A stretch of 64,000 nt of DNA from Zhengitettix transpicula (Eukaryota > Arthropoda > Insecta > Orthoptera > Tetrigidae), in contig JAYJMR010000094.1 in NCBI GenBank assembly GCA_037074705.1, positions 1-64,000 of the forward strand. Reading direction: 5' to 3'. The notes under the pieces were generated by a model. That model was not told the origin of the DNA, made no database searches, and was given only the letters and a program-made list of their open reading frames with translations. Positions 10,361 through 24,775 of the stretch are shown here, piece by piece (within the stretch, counting starts at the first letter, position 1; the number at the start of each line of letters is the position of its first letter). A program made the translations under genes and the position numbers.

Positions 10361-13032
10361 GACGTTTCGACGACAAGTTTGTAATTTCACCAACCAAGAA
10401 TCTTCAAATAACAAAGTCTTATTTCATAATAAATGACTCGTTCTTTATAAAAATTACTCAAACCTGCACTTCTAAAAACCTTAATTCATTAATATTAATT
10501 AATATATCCCAAAATTTCGACGTTTCGAAGACAAGTTTGGAATTTCACCAACCAAGAATCTTCAAATAACAAAATCTTATTTCATAATAAATGACTCGTT
10601 CTTTATAAAAATTAGTCAAACCTGCACTTCTAAAATCTTAATCTATTAATATTAATTAATATATCGTAATATTTCGACGTTTCGACGACAAGTTTGGAAT
10701 TTCACCAACCAAGAATCTTCAAATAACAAAGTCTTATTTCATAATAAATGATACGTACTTTATGAAAATTACTCAAACCTGCACTTCTAAAATCTTAATC
10801 TATTAATATTAATTAATATATCGTAATATTTCAACGTTTCGACGACAAGTTTGGAATTTCACCAACCAAGAATCTTCAAATAACAAAGTCTTATTTCATC
10901 ATAAATGATACGTACTTTATGAAAATTACTCAAACCTGCACTTCTAAAATCTTAATCCATTAATATTAATTAATATATCGTAATATTTCGACGTTTCGAC
11001 GACAAGTTTGGAATTTCACCAACCAAGAATCTTCAAATAACAAAGTCTTATTTCATAATAAATGATACGTACTTTATGAAAATTACTCAAACCTGCACTT
11101 CTAAAATCTTAATTCATTAATATTAATTAATATATCCCAATATTTCGACGTTTCGACGACAAGTTTGGAATTTCACCAACCAAGAATCTTCAAATAACAA
11201 AGTCTTATTTCATAATAAATGACTCGTTCTTTATAAAAATTACTCAAACCTGCACTTCTAAAATCTTAATCTATTAGTAATAATTAATATATCCCAATAT
11301 TTCGACGTTTCGACGACAAGTTTGGAATTTCACCAACCAAGAATCTTTAAATAACAAAGTCTTATTTCATAATAAATGATACGTTCTTTATAAAAATTAC
11401 TCAAACCTGCACTTCTAAAATCTTAATCTATTAATATTAATTAATATATCGTAATATTTCGACGTTTCGACGACAAGTTTGGAATTTCATCAACCAAGAA
11501 TCTTCAAATAACAAAGTCTTATTTCATAATAAATGATACGTACTTTTTGAAAATTACTCAAACCTGCACTTCTAAAATCTTAATCTATTAATATTAATTA
11601 ATATATCGTAATATTTCGACGTTTCGACGACAAGTTTGGAATTTCACCAACCAAGAATCTTCAAATAACAAAGTCTTATTTCATAATAAATGACTCGTTC
11701 TTTATAAAAATTAGTCAAACCTGCACTTCTAAAATCTTAATCTATTAATATTAATTAATATATCGTAATATTTCGACGTTTCGACGACAAGTTTGGAATT
11801 TCACCAACCAAGAATCTTCAAATAACTAAGTCTTATTTCATAATAAATGACTCGTTCTTTATAAAAATTACTCAAACCTGCACTTCTAAAATCTTAATCT
11901 ATTAATATTAATTAATATATCTTAATATTTCGACGTTTCGACGACAAGTTTGGAATTTCACCAACCAAGAATCTTCAAATAACAAAGTCTTATTTCATAA
12001 TAAATGATACGTACTTTATGAAAATTACTCAAACCTGCACTCCTAAAATCTTTATCTATTAATATTAATTAATATATCGTAATATTTCGAAGTTTCGATG
12101 ACAAGTTTGGAATTTCACCAACCAAGAATCTTCTAATAACAAAGTCTTATTTCATAATAAATGATACGTTCTTTATAAAAATTACTCAAACCTGCACTTC
12201 TAAAATCTTAATCTATTAATATTAATTAATATATCGTAATATTTCGACGTTTCGACGACAAGTTTAGAATTTCACCAACCAAGAATCTTCAAATAACAAA
12301 GTCTTATTTCATAATAAATGACTCGTTCTTTATAAAAATTACTCAAACCTGCACTTCTAAAATCTTAATCTATTAATAATAATTAATATATCCCAATATT
12401 TCGACGTTTCGACGACAAGTTTGGAATTTCACCAACCAAGAATCTTCAAATAACAAAGTCTTATTTCATAATAAATGATACGTTCTTTATGAAAATTACT
12501 CAAACCTGCACTTCTAAAATCTTAATCTATTAATATTAATTAATATACCGTAATATTTCGACGTTTCGACGACAAGTTTGGAATTTCACCAACCAAGAAT
12601 CTTCAAATAACAAAGTCTTATTTCATAATACATTAATACGTACTTTATGAAAAATTACTCAAACCTGCACTTCTAAAATCTTAATCTATTAATATTAATT
12701 AATATATCGTAATATTTCGACGTTTCGACGACAAGTTTGGAATTTCACCAACCAAGAATCTTCAAATAACAAAGTCTTATTTCATAATAAATGACTCGTT
12801 CTTTATAAAAATTACTCAAACCTGCACTTCTAAAATCTTAATCTATTAATAATAATTAATATATCCCAATATTTCGACGTTTTGACGACAAGTTTGGAAT
12901 TTCAGCAACCAAGAATCTTCAAATAACAAAGTCTTATTTCATAATAAATGATACGTACTTTATGAAAATTACTCAAACCTGCACTTCTAAAATCTTAATC
13001 TATTAATATTAATTAATATATCGTAATATTTC
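10361..13032 (+). repeat. Mixed monomers, enriched in TA77-78 with TATG variant
   Basis: Seventeen monomers of the TCTTCAAAT subtype. Many carry ATGATACGTACTTTATG, which breaks the TATA-like motif. One, at 12,560-12,718, is 159 bp: it has CATAATACATTAATACG and an additional A in TATGAAAAATTAC. I see neither a clear higher-order unit nor a gene. Confidence 0.75.
12560..12718 (+). repeat. Over-length 159-bp monomer
   Basis: This monomer is 2 bp longer than the norm: one base is gained around CATAATACATTAATACG (about 12,627-12,643) and one A in TATGAAAAATTAC. It is not among the units copied elsewhere, so it looks like a private change. Confidence 0.85.
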
Positions 13033-13656
13033 GACGTTTCGACGACAAGTTTGGAATTTCACCAACCAAGAATCTTCAAATAACAAAGTCTTATTTCATA
13101 ATTAATGACTCGTTCTTTATAAAAATTAGTCAAACCTGCACTTCTAAAATCTTAATCTATTAATATTAATTAATATATCGTAATATTTCGGCGTTTGGAC
13201 GACAAGTTTGGAATTTCACCAACCAAGAATCTTCAAATATCAAAGTCTTATTTCATAATAAATGACTCGTTCTTTATAAAAATTAGTCAAACCTGCACTT
13301 CTAAAATCTTAATCTATTAATATTAATTAATATATCGTAATATTTCGACGTTTCGACGACAAGTTTGGAATTTCACCAACCAAGAATCTTCAAATAACAA
13401 AGTCTTATTTCATAATAAATGACTCGTTCTTTATAAAAATTAGTCAAACCTGCACTTCTAAAATCTTAATCTATTAATATTAATTAATATATCGTAATAT
13501 TTCGACGTTTCGATCACAAGTTTGGAATTTCACCAACCAAGAATCTTCAAATAACAAAGTCTTATTTCATAATAAATGATACGTTCTTTATAAAAATTAC
13601 TCAAACCTGAACTTCTAAAATCTTAATCTATTAATATTAATTAATATATCGTAATA

Positions 13657-13664
13657 TTTCGACG
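13657..13664 (+). other. Junction with one 8-bp repeat copy deleted (first of five)
   Basis: Only one TTTCGACG remains instead of two, making the monomer 149 bp. The same loss occurs at 15,376, 17,880, 19,599 and 29,482. Those at 17,880 and 19,599 are copies of the first two made by the 4,223-bp duplication, so three independent events explain all five. At 15,376 and 19,599 the flank reads CCCAATGTTTCG, a different breakpoint or an added A-to-G change. Confidence 0.9.
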
Positions 13665-16154
13665 ACAAGTTTGGAATTTCACCAACCAAGAATCTTCAAA
13701 TAACAAAGTCTTATTTCATAATAAATGATACGTACTTTATGAAAATTACTCAAACCTGCACTTCTAAAATCTTAATCTATTAATATTAATTAATATATCC
13801 TAATATTTCGACGTTTCGACGTCAAGTTTGGAATTTCACCAACCAAGAATCTTCAAATAACAAAGTCTTATTTCATAATAAATGACTCGTTCTTTATAAA
13901 AATTAGTCAAACCTGCACTTCTAAAATCTTAATCTATTAGTATTAATTAATATATCCCAATATTTCGACGTTTCGACGACAAGTTTGGAATTTCACCAAC
14001 CAAGAATCTTCAAATAACAAAGTCTTATTTCATAATAAATGATACGTACTTTATGAAAATTACTCAAACCTGCACTTCTAAAATCTTAATTCATTAATAT
14101 TAATTAATATATCCCAATATTTCGACGTTTCGACGACAAGTTTGGAATTTCACCAACCAAGAATCTTCAAATAACAAAGTCTTATTTCATAATAAATGAC
14201 TCGTTCTTTATAAAAATTAGTCAAACCTGCACTTCTAAAATCTTAATCTATTAATATTAATTAATATATCGTAATATTTCGACGTTTCGACGACAAGTTT
14301 GGAATTTCAGCAACCAAGAATCTTCAAATAACAAAGTCTTATTTCATAATAAATGACTCGTTCTTTATAAAAATTAGTCAAACCTGCACTTCTAAAATCT
14401 TAATCTATTAATATTAATTAATATATCGTAATATTTCGAAGTTTCGACGACAAGTTTGGAATTTCACCAACCAAGAATCTTTAAATAACAAAGTCTTATT
14501 TCATAATAAATGACTCGTTCTTTATAAAAATTAGTCAAACCTGCACTTCTAAAATCTTAATTCATTAATATTAATTAATATATCCCAATATTTCGACGTT
14601 TCGACGACAAGTTTGGAATTTCACCAACCAAGAATCTTCAAATAACAAAGTCTTATTTCATAATAAATGATACGTACTTTATGAAAAATACTCAAACCTG
14701 CACTTCTAAAATCTTAATTCATTAATATTAATTAATATATCCCAATATTTCGACGTTTCGACGACAAGTTTGGAATTTCACCAACCAAGAATCTTCAAAT
14801 AACAAAGTCTTATTTCATAATAAATGATACGTTCTTTATGAAAATTACTCAAACCTGCACTTCTTAAATCTTAATTCATTAATATTAATTAATATATCCC
14901 AATATTTCGACGTTTCGACGACAAGTTTGGAATTTCACCAACCAAGAATCTTCAAATAACAAAGTCTTATTTCATAATAAATGATACGTACTTTATGAAA
15001 ATTACTCAAACCTGCACTTCTAAAATCTTTATTCATTAATATTAATTAATATATCCCAATATTTCGACGTTTCGACGACAAGTTTGGAATTTCACCAACC
15101 AAGAATCTTCAAATAACAAAGTCTTATTTCAAAATAAATGATACGTTCTTTATGAATATTACTCAAACCTGCACTTCTAAAATCTTAATTCATTAATATT
15201 AATTAATATATCCCAATATTTCGACGTTTCGACGACAAGTTTGGAATTTCACCAACCAAGAATCTTCAAATAACAAAGTCTTATTTCATAATAAATGACT
15301 CGTTCTTTATAAAAATTAGTCAAACCTGCACTTCTAAAATCTTAATCTATTAATATTAATTAATATATCCCAATGTTTCGACGACAAGTTTGGAATTTCA
15401 CCAACCAAGAATCTTCAAATAACAAAGTCTAATTTCATAATAAATGATACGTACTTTATGAAAATTACTCAAACCTGCACTTCTAAAATCTTAATTCATT
15501 AATATTAATTAATATATACCAATATTTCGGCGTTTCGACGACAAGTTTGGAATTTCACCAACCAAGAATCTTCAAATAACAAAGTCTTATTTCATAATAA
15601 ATGATACGTTCTTTATAAAAATTACTCAAACCTGCGCTTCTAAAATCTTAATCTATTAATATTAATTAATATATCGTAATATTTCGACGTTTCGACGACA
15701 AGTTTGGAATTTCACCAACCAAGAATCTTCACATAACAAAGTCTTATTTCATAATAAATGATACGTTCTTTATAAAAATTAGTCAAACCTGCACTTCTAA
15801 AATCTTAATCTATTAATATTAATTAATATATCGTAATATTTCGACGTTTCGACGACAAGTTTGGAATTTCACCAACCAAGAATCTTCAAATAACAAAGTC
15901 TTATTTCATAATAAATGATTCGTTCTTTATAAAAATTACTCAAACCAGCACTTCTAAAATCTTAATCTATTAATATTAATTAATATATCCCAATATTTCG
16001 ACGTTTCGACGACAAGTTTGGAATTTCACCAACCAAGAATCTTCAAATAACAAAGTCTTATTTTATAATAAATGATACGTTCTTTATAAAAATTAGTCAA
16101 ACCTGCACTTCTAAAATCTTAATCTATTAATATTAATTAATATATCGTAATATT

Positions 16155-16164
16155 TGGCCTTTTC
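16155..16164 (+). other. Disrupted CpG junction motif (TTGGCCTTTT)
   Basis: The usual TATTTCGACGTTTCG reads TATTTGGCCTTTTCG here at unchanged length. This clustered change destroys the first CpG-repeat copy. The duplicate position near 20,380 has the normal motif, so the change post-dates the duplication, or was corrected there, or is a base-calling error. Confidence 0.75.
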
Positions 16165-17255
16165 GACGACAAGTTTGGAATTTCACCAACCAAGAATCTT
16201 CAAATAACAAAGTCTTATTTCATAATAAATGATACGTTCTTTATAAAAATTAGTCAAACCTGCACTTCTAAAATCTTAATCTATTAATATTAATTAATAT
16301 ATCGTAATATTTCGACGTTTCGACGACAAGTTTGGAATTTCACCAACCAAGAATCTATAAATAACAAAGTCTTATTTCATAATAAATGACTCGTTCTTTA
16401 TAAAAATTACTCAAACCTGCACTTCTAAAATCTTAATCTATTAATATTAATTAATATATAGTAATATTTCGACGTTTCGACGACAAGTTTGGAATTTCAC
16501 CAACCAAGAATCTTCAAATAACAAAGTCTTATTTCATTATAAATAACTCGTTCTTTATAAAAATTACTCAAACCTGCACTTCTAAAATCTTTATCTATTA
16601 ATATTAATTAATATATCCCAATATTTCGACGTTTCGACGACAAGTTTGGAATTTCACCAACCAAGAATCTTCAAATAACAAAGTCTTATTTCATAATAAA
16701 TGATACGTACTTTATGAAAATTACTCAAACCTTCACTTCTAAAATCTTAATCTATTAATATTAATTAATATATCGTAATATTTCGACGTTTCGACGACAA
16801 GTTTGGAATTTCACCAACCAAGAATCTTCAAATAACAAAGTCTTATTTCATAATAAATGACTCGTTCTTTATAAAAATTACTCAAACCAGCACTTCTAAA
16901 ATCTTTATCTATTAATATTAATTAATATATCCCAATATTTCGACGTTTCGACGACAAGTTTGGAATTTCACCAACCAAGAATCTTCAAATAACAAAGTCT
17001 TATTTCATAATAAATGATTCGTTCTTTATGAAAATTACTCAAACCTGCACTTCTAAAATCTTAATCTATTAATATTAATTAATATATCGTAATATTTCGA
17101 CGTTTCGACGACAAGTTTGGAATTTCACCAACCAAGAATCTTCAAATAACAAAGTCTTATTTCATAATAAATTATTCGTTCTTTATAAAAATTACTCAAA
17201 CCAGCACTTCTAAAATCTTAATCTATTAATATTAATTAATATATCCCAATATTTC

Positions 17256-20200
17256 GACGTTTCGACGACAAGTTTGGAATTTCACCAACCAAGAATCTTC
17301 AAATAACAAAGTCTTATTTCATAATTAATGACTCGTTCTTTATAAAAATTAGTCAAACCTGCACTTCTAAAATCTTAATCTATTAATATTAATTAATATA
17401 TCGTAATATTTCGGCGTTTGGACGACAAGTTTGGAATTTCACCAACCAAGAATCTTCAAATATCAAAGTCTTATTTCATAATAAATGACTCGTTCTTTAT
17501 AAAAATTAGTCAATCCTGCACTTCTAAAATCTTAATCTATTAATATTAATTAATATATCGTAATATTTCGACGTTTCGACGACAAGTTTGGAATTTCACC
17601 AACCAAGAATCTTCAAATAACAAAGTCTTATTTCATAATAAATGACTCGTTCTTTATAAAAATTAGTCAAACCTGCACTTCTAAAATCTTAATCTATTAA
17701 TATTAATTAATATATCGTAATATTTCGACGTTTCGATCACAAGTTTGGAATTTCACCAACCAAGAATCTTCAAATAACAAAGTCTTATTTCATAATAAAT
17801 GATACGTTCTTTATAAAAATTACTCAAACCTGAACTTCTAAAATCTTAATCTATTAATATTAATTAATATATCGTAATATTTCGACGACAAGTTTGGAAT
17901 TTCACCAACCAAGAATCTTCAAATAACAAAGTCTTATTTCATAATAAATGATACGTACTTTATGAAAATTACTCAAACCTGCACTTCTAAAATCTTAATC
18001 TATTAATATTAATTAATATATCCTAATATTTCGACGTTTCGACGACAAGTTTGGAATTTCACCAACCAAGAATCTTCAAATAACAAAGTCTTATTTCATA
18101 ATAAATGACTCGTTCTTTATAAAAATTAGTCAAACCTGCACTTCTAAAATCTTAATCTATTAGTATTAATTAATATATCCCAATATTTCGACGTTTCGAC
18201 GACAAGTTTGGAATTTCACCAACCAAGAATCTTCAAATAACAAAGTCTTATTTCATAATAAATGATACGTACTTTATGAAAATTACTCAAACCTGCACTT
18301 CTAAAATCTTAATTCATTAATATTAATTAATATATCCCAATATTTCGACGTTTCGACGACAAGTTTGGAATTTCACCAACCAAGAATCTTCAAATAACAA
18401 AGTCTTATTTCATAATAAATGACTCGTTCTTTATAAAAATTAGTCAAACCTGCACTTCTAAAATCTTAATCTATTAATATTAATTAATATATCGTAATAT
18501 TTCGACGTTTCGACGACAAGTTTGGAATTTCACCAACCAAGAATCTTCAAATAACAAAGTCTTATTTCATAATAAATGACTCGTTCTTTATAAAAATTAG
18601 TCAAACCTGCACTTCTAAAATCTTAATCTATTAATATTAATTAATATATCGTAATATTTCGAAGTTTCGACGACAAGTTTGGAATTTCACCAACCAAGTA
18701 TCTTTAAATAACAAAGTCTTATTTCATAATAAATGACTCGTTCTTTATAAAAATTAGTCAAACCTGCACTTCTAAAATCTTAATTCATTAATATTAATTA
18801 ATATATCCCAATATTTCGACGTTTCGACGACAAGTTTGGAATTTCACCAACCAAGAATCTTCAAATAACAAAGTCTTATTTCATAATAAATGATACGTAC
18901 TTTATGAAAAATACTCAAACCTGCACTTCTAAAATCTTAATTCATTAATATTAATTAATATATCCCAATATTTCGACGTTTCGACGACAAGTTTGGAATT
19001 TCACCAACCAAGAATCTTCAAATAACAAAGTCTTATTTCATAATAAATGATACGTTCTTTATGAAAATTACTCAAACCTGCACTTCTTAAATCTTAATTC
19101 ATTAATATTAATTAATATATCCCAATATTTCGACGTTTCGACGACAAGTTTGGAATTTCACCAACCAAGAATCTTCAAATAACAAAGTCTTATTTCATAA
19201 TAAATGATACGTACTTTATGAAAATTACTCAAACCTGCACTTCTAAAATCTTTATTCATTAATATTAATTAATATATCCCAATATTTCGACGTTTCGACG
19301 ACAAGTTTGGAATTTCACCAACCAAGAATCTTCAAATAACAAAGTCTTATTTCAAAATAAATGATACGTTCTTTATGAATATTACTCAAACCTGCACTTC
19401 TAAAATCTTAATTCATTAATATTAATTAATATATCCCAATATTTCGACGTTTCGACGACAAGTTTGGAATTTCACCAACCAAGAATCTTCAAATAACAAA
19501 GTCTTATTTCATAATAAATGACTCGTTCTTTATAAAAATTAGTCAAACCTGCACTTCTAAAATCTTAATCTATTAATATTAATTAATATATCCCAATGTT
19601 TCGACGACAAGTTTGGAATTTCACCAACCAAGAATCTTCAAATAACAAAGTCTAATTTCATAATAAATGATACGTACTTTATGAAAATTACTCAAACCTG
19701 CACTTCTAAAATCTTAATTCATTAATATTAATTAATATATACCAATATTTCGGCGTTTCGACGACAAGTTTGGAATTTCACCAACCAAGAATCTTCAAAT
19801 AACAAAGTCTTATTTCATAATAAATGATAGGTTCTTTATAAAAATTACTCAAACCTGCGCTTCTAAAATCTTAATCTATTAATATTAATTAATATATCGT
19901 AATATTTCGACGTTTCGACGACAAGTTTGGAATTTCACCAACCAAGAATCTTCACATAACAAAGTCTTATTTCATAATAAATGATACGTTCTTTATAAAA
20001 ATTAGTCAAACCTGCACTTCTAAAATCTTAATCTATTAATATTAATTAATATATCGTAATATTTCGACGTTTCGACGACAAGTTTGGAATTTCACCAACC
20101 AAGAATCTTCAAATAACAAAGTCTTATTTCATAATAAATGATTCGTTCTTTATAAAAATTACTCAAACCAGCACTTCTAAAATCTTAATCTATTAATATT

Positions 20201-21478
20201 AATTAATATATCCCAATATTTCGACGTTTCGACGACAAGTTTGGAATTTCACCAACCAAGAATCTTCAAATAACAAAGTCTTATTTTATAATAAATGATA
20301 CGTTCTTTATAAAAATTAGTCAAACCTGCACTTCTAAAATCTTAATCTATTAATATTAATTAATATATCGTAATATTTCGACGTTTCGACGACAAGTTTG
20401 GAATTTCACCAACCAAGAATCTTCAAATAACAAAGTCTTATTTCATAATAAATGATACGTTCTTTATAAAAATTAGTCAAACCTGCACTTCTAAAATCTT
20501 AATCTATTAATATTAATTAATATATCGTAATATTTCGACGTTTCGACGACAAGTTTGGAATTTCACCAACCAAGAATCTATAAATAACAAAGTCTTATTT
20601 CATAATAAATGACTCGTTCTTTATAAAAATTACTCAAACCTGCACTTCTAAAATCTTAATCTATTAATATTAATTAATATATAGTAATATTTCGACGTTT
20701 CGACGACAAGTTTGGAATTTCACCAACCAAGAATCTTCAAATAACAAAGTCTTATTTCATTATAAATAACTCGTTCTTTATAAAAATTACTCAAACCTGC
20801 ACTTCTAAAATCTTTATCTATTAATATTAATTAATATATCCCAATATTTCGACGTTTCGACGACAAGTTTGGAATTTCACCAACCAAGAATCTTCAAATA
20901 ACAAAGTCTTATTTCATAATAAATGATACGTACTTTATGAAAATTACTCAAACCTTCACTTCTAAAATCTTAATCTATTAATATTAATTAATATATCGTA
21001 ATATTTCGACGTTTCGACGACAAGTTTGGAATTTCACCAACCAAGAATCTTCAAATAACAAAGTCTTATTTCATAATAAATGACTCGTTCTTTATAAAAA
21101 TTACTCAAACCAGCACTTCTAAAATCTTTATCTATTAATATTAATTAATATATCCCAATATTTCGACGTTTCGACGACAAGTTTGGAATTTCACCAACCA
21201 AGAATCTTCAAATAACAAAGTCTTATTTCATAATAAATGATTCGTTCTTTATGAAAATTACTCAAACCTGCACTTCTAAAATCTTAATCTATTAATATTA
21301 ATTAATATATCGTAATATTTCGACGTTTCGACGACAAGTTTGGAATTTCACCAACCAAGAATCTTCAAATAACAAAGTCTTATTTCATAATAAATTATTC
21401 GTTCTTTATAAAAATTACTCAAACCAGCACTTCTAAAATCTTAATCTATTAATATTAATTAATATATCCCAATATTTC
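17256..21478 (+). repeat. 27-monomer unit (4,223 bp), copy 2 of a tandem duplication
   Basis: Directly adjoins copy 1 and is the same length. Its private changes include CAATCCTGC near 17,512, CCAAGTATC near 18,698 and GATAGGTTC near 19,828. Both 8-bp deletions (near 17,880 and 19,599) are inherited. About half a dozen differences in 4.2 kb imply roughly 99.8% identity, so this is one of the youngest events in the window. The next monomer (AACTTCACC near 21,502) does not match the unit start, so there is no third copy. Confidence 0.95.
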
Positions 21479-23362
21479 GACGTTTCGACGACAAGTTTGG
21501 AACTTCACCAACCAAGAATCTTCAAATAACAAAGTCTTATTTCATAATAAATGATTCGTTCTTTATGAAAATTACTCAAACCTGCACTTCTAAAATATTA
21601 ATCTATTAATATTAATTAATATATCGTAATATTTCGACGTTTCGACGACAAGTTTGGGATTTCACCAACCAAGAATCTTCAAATAACAAAGTCTTATTTC
21701 ATAATAAATGATACGTTCTTTATAAAAATTAGTCAAACCTGCACTTCTAAAATCTTAATCTATTAATATTTATTAATATATCGTAATATTTCGACGTTTC
21801 GACGACAAGTTTGGAATTTCACCAACCAAGAATCTATAAATAACAAAGTCTTATTTCATAATAAATGACTCGTTCTTTATAAAAATTACTCAAACCTGCA
21901 CTTCTAAAATCTTAATCTATTAATATTAATTAATATATCGTAATATTTCGACGTTTCGACGACAAGTTTGGAATTTCACCAACCAAGAATCTTCAAATAA
22001 CAAAGTCTTATTTCATAATAAATGATTCGTTCTTTATAAAAATTACTCAAACCAGCACTTCTAAAATCTTAATCTATTAATATTAATTAATATATCCCAA
22101 TATTTCGACGTTTCGACGACAAGTTTGGAATTTCACCAACCAAGAATCTTCAAATAACAAAGTCTTATTTCATAATAAATGATTCGTTCTTTATGAAAAT
22201 TACTCAAACCTGCACTTCTAAAATCTTAATCTATTAATATTAATTAATATATCGTAATATTTCGACGTTTCGACGACAAGTTTGGAATTTCACCAACCAA
22301 GAATCTTCAAATAACAAAGTCTTATTTCATAATAAATGATACGTTCTTTATAAAAATTAGTCAAACCTGCACTTCTAAAATCTTAATCTATTAATATTAA
22401 TTAATATATCGTAATATTTCGACGTTTCGACGACAAGTTTGGAATTTCACCAACCAAGAATCTATAAATAACAAAGTCTTATTTCATAATAAATGACTCG
22501 TTCTTTATAAAAATTACTCAAACCTGCACTTCTAAAATCTTAATCTATTAATATAAATTAATATATCGTAATATTTCGACGTTTCGACGACAAGTTTAGA
22601 ATTTCACCAACCAAGAATCTATAAATAACAAAGTCTTATTTCATAATAAATGACTCGTTCTTTATCAAAATTACTCAAACCTGCACTTCTAAAATCTTAA
22701 TCTATTAATATTAATTAATATATCGTAATATTTCGACGTTTCGACGACAAGTTTGGAATTTCACCAACCAAGAATCTTCAAATAACAAAGTCTTATTTCA
22801 TAATAAATGATACGTACTTTATGAAAATTACTCAAACCTGCACTTCTAAAATCTTAATCTATTAATATTAATTAATATATCGTAATATTTCGACGTTTCG
22901 ACGACAAGTTTGGAATTTCACCAACCAAGAATCTTCAAATAACAAAGTCTTATTTCATAATAAATGACTCGTTCTTTATAAAAATTACTCAAACCAGCAC
23001 TTCTAAAATCTTAATCCATTAATATTAATTAATATATCGTAATATTTCGACGTTTCGACGACAAGTTTGGAATTTCACCAACCAAGAATCTATAAATAAC
23101 AAAGTCTTATTTCATAATAAATGACTCGTTCTTTATAAAAATTACTCAAACCAGCACTTCTAAAATCTTAATCTATTAATATTAATTAATATATCCCAAT
23201 ATTTCGACGTTTCGACGACAAATTTGGAATTTCACCAACCAAGAATCTTCAAATAACAAAGTCTTATTTCATAATAAATGACTCGTTCTTTATAAAAATT
23301 ACTCAAACCAGCACTTCTAAAATCTTAATCCATTAATATTAATTAATATATGGTAATATTTC
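21479..23362 (+). repeat. Mixed monomers after the 4.2-kb duplication
   Basis: Twelve monomers alternating TCTTCAAAT and TCTATAAAT subtypes. Part of the 21.5-22.6 kb stretch looks like a short repeat of ATGATTCGTTCTTTATG, ATGATACG plus TTAGTC, and TCTATAAAT monomers. One monomer has TTTATTAATATATC near 21,770. No gene or foreign sequence. Confidence 0.7.
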
Positions 23363-24775
23363 GACGTTTCGACGACAAGTTTGGAATTTCACCAACCAAG
23401 AATCTTCAAATAACAAAGTCTTATTTCATAATAAATGACTCGTTCTTTATAAAAATTACTCAAACCAGCACTTCTAAAATCTTAATCCATTAATATTAAT
23501 TAATATATCGTAATATTTCGACGTTTCGACGACAAGTTTGGAATTTCACCAACCAAGAATCTTCAAATAACAAAGTCTTATTTCATAATAAATGATTCGT
23601 TCTTTATGAAAATTACTCAAACCTGCACTTCTAAAATCTTAATCTATTAATATTAATTAATATATCGTAATATTTCGACGTTTCGACGACAAGTTTGGAA
23701 TTTCACCAACCAAGAATCTTCAAATAACAAAGTCTTATTTCATAATAAATGACTCGTTCTTTATAAAAATTACTCAAACCAGCACTTCTAAAATCTTAAT
23801 CCATTAATATTAATTAATATATCGTAATATTTCGACGTTTCGACGACAAGTTTGGAATCTCACCAACCAAGAATCTTCAAATAACAAAGTCTTATTTCAT
23901 AATAAATGATTCGTTCTTTATGAAAATTACTCAAACCTGCACTTCTAAAATCTTAATCTATTAATATTAATTAATATATCGTAATATTTCGACGTTTCGA
24001 CGACAAGTTTGGAATTTCACCAACCAAGAATCTTCAAATAACAAAGTCTTATTTCATAATAAATGACTCGTTCTTTATAAAAATTACTCAAACCAGCACT
24101 TCTAAAATCTTAATCCATTAATATTAATTAATATATCGTAATATTTCGACGTTTCGACGACAAGTTTGGAATTTCACCAACCAAGAATCTTCAAATAACA
24201 AAGTCTTATTTCATAATAAATGATTCGTTCTTTATGAAAATTACTCAAACCTGCACTTCTAAAATCTTAATCTATTAATATTAATTAATATATCGTAATA
24301 TTTCGACGTTTCGACGACAAGTTTGGAATCTCACCAACCAAGAATCTTCAAATAACAAAGTCTTATTTCATAATAAATGATTCGTTCTTTATGAAAATTA
24401 CTCAAACCTGCACTTCTAAAATCTTAATCTATTAATATTAATTAATATATCGTAATATTTCGACGTTTCGACGACAAGTTTGGAATTTCACCAACCAAGA
24501 ATCTTCAAATAACAAAGTCTTATTTCATAATAAATGACTCGTTCTTTATAAAAATTACACAAACCAGCACTTCTAAAATCTTAATCCATTAATATTAATT
24601 AATATATCGTAATATTTCGACGTTTCGACGACAAGTTTGGAATTTCACCAACCAAGAATCTTCAAATAACAAAGTCTTATTTCATAATAAATGATTCGTT
24701 CTTTATGAAAATTACTCAAACCTGCACTTCTAAAATCTTAATCTATTAATATTAATTAATATATCGTAATATTTC
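23363..24775 (+). repeat. Dimeric higher-order region (314-bp unit)
   Basis: Two monomer types alternate. Type 1 has GACTCG, an intact TATAAAAA, CCAGC and CCATTAAT. Type 2 has GATTCG, TATGAAAA, CCTGC and CTATTAAT. Types 1 and 2 alternate for three dimers from 23,363; an additional type 2 sits at 24,305, then one more dimer follows. GGAATCTCACC marks the type 2 monomers at 23,834 and 24,305, 471 bp apart, so a three-monomer exchange probably added the odd copy. Confidence 0.85.

Larger units (their letters stand above)
13033..17255 (+). repeat. 27-monomer unit (4,223 bp), copy 1 of a tandem duplication
   Basis: 27 monomers, 16 bp under 27 x 157 because two monomers lack one 8-bp junction copy (near 13,657 and 15,376). 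The whole unit is repeated at 17,256-21,478 with a constant 4,223-bp offset. Shared rare markers include CATAATTAATGAC, TTTCGGCGTTTGGACG, AAATATCAAAG, TTTCGATCAC, CCTGAACTTC, TATGAAAAATACTC, TTCAAAATAAATG, GCGCTTC, CTTCACATAAC and CCTTCACTTC. Differences seen: GTCAAG near 13,822, TTTCAGCAACC near 14,308 and TTTGGCCTTTTCG near 16,155 occur only in this copy. Confidence 0.95.

Noticed and set aside
13033..21478. Assembly artefact as the explanation of the 4.2-kb duplication
   Set aside because: Both copies have private differences at several sites, which a simple duplicated contig would not show. Not fully excluded without reads.
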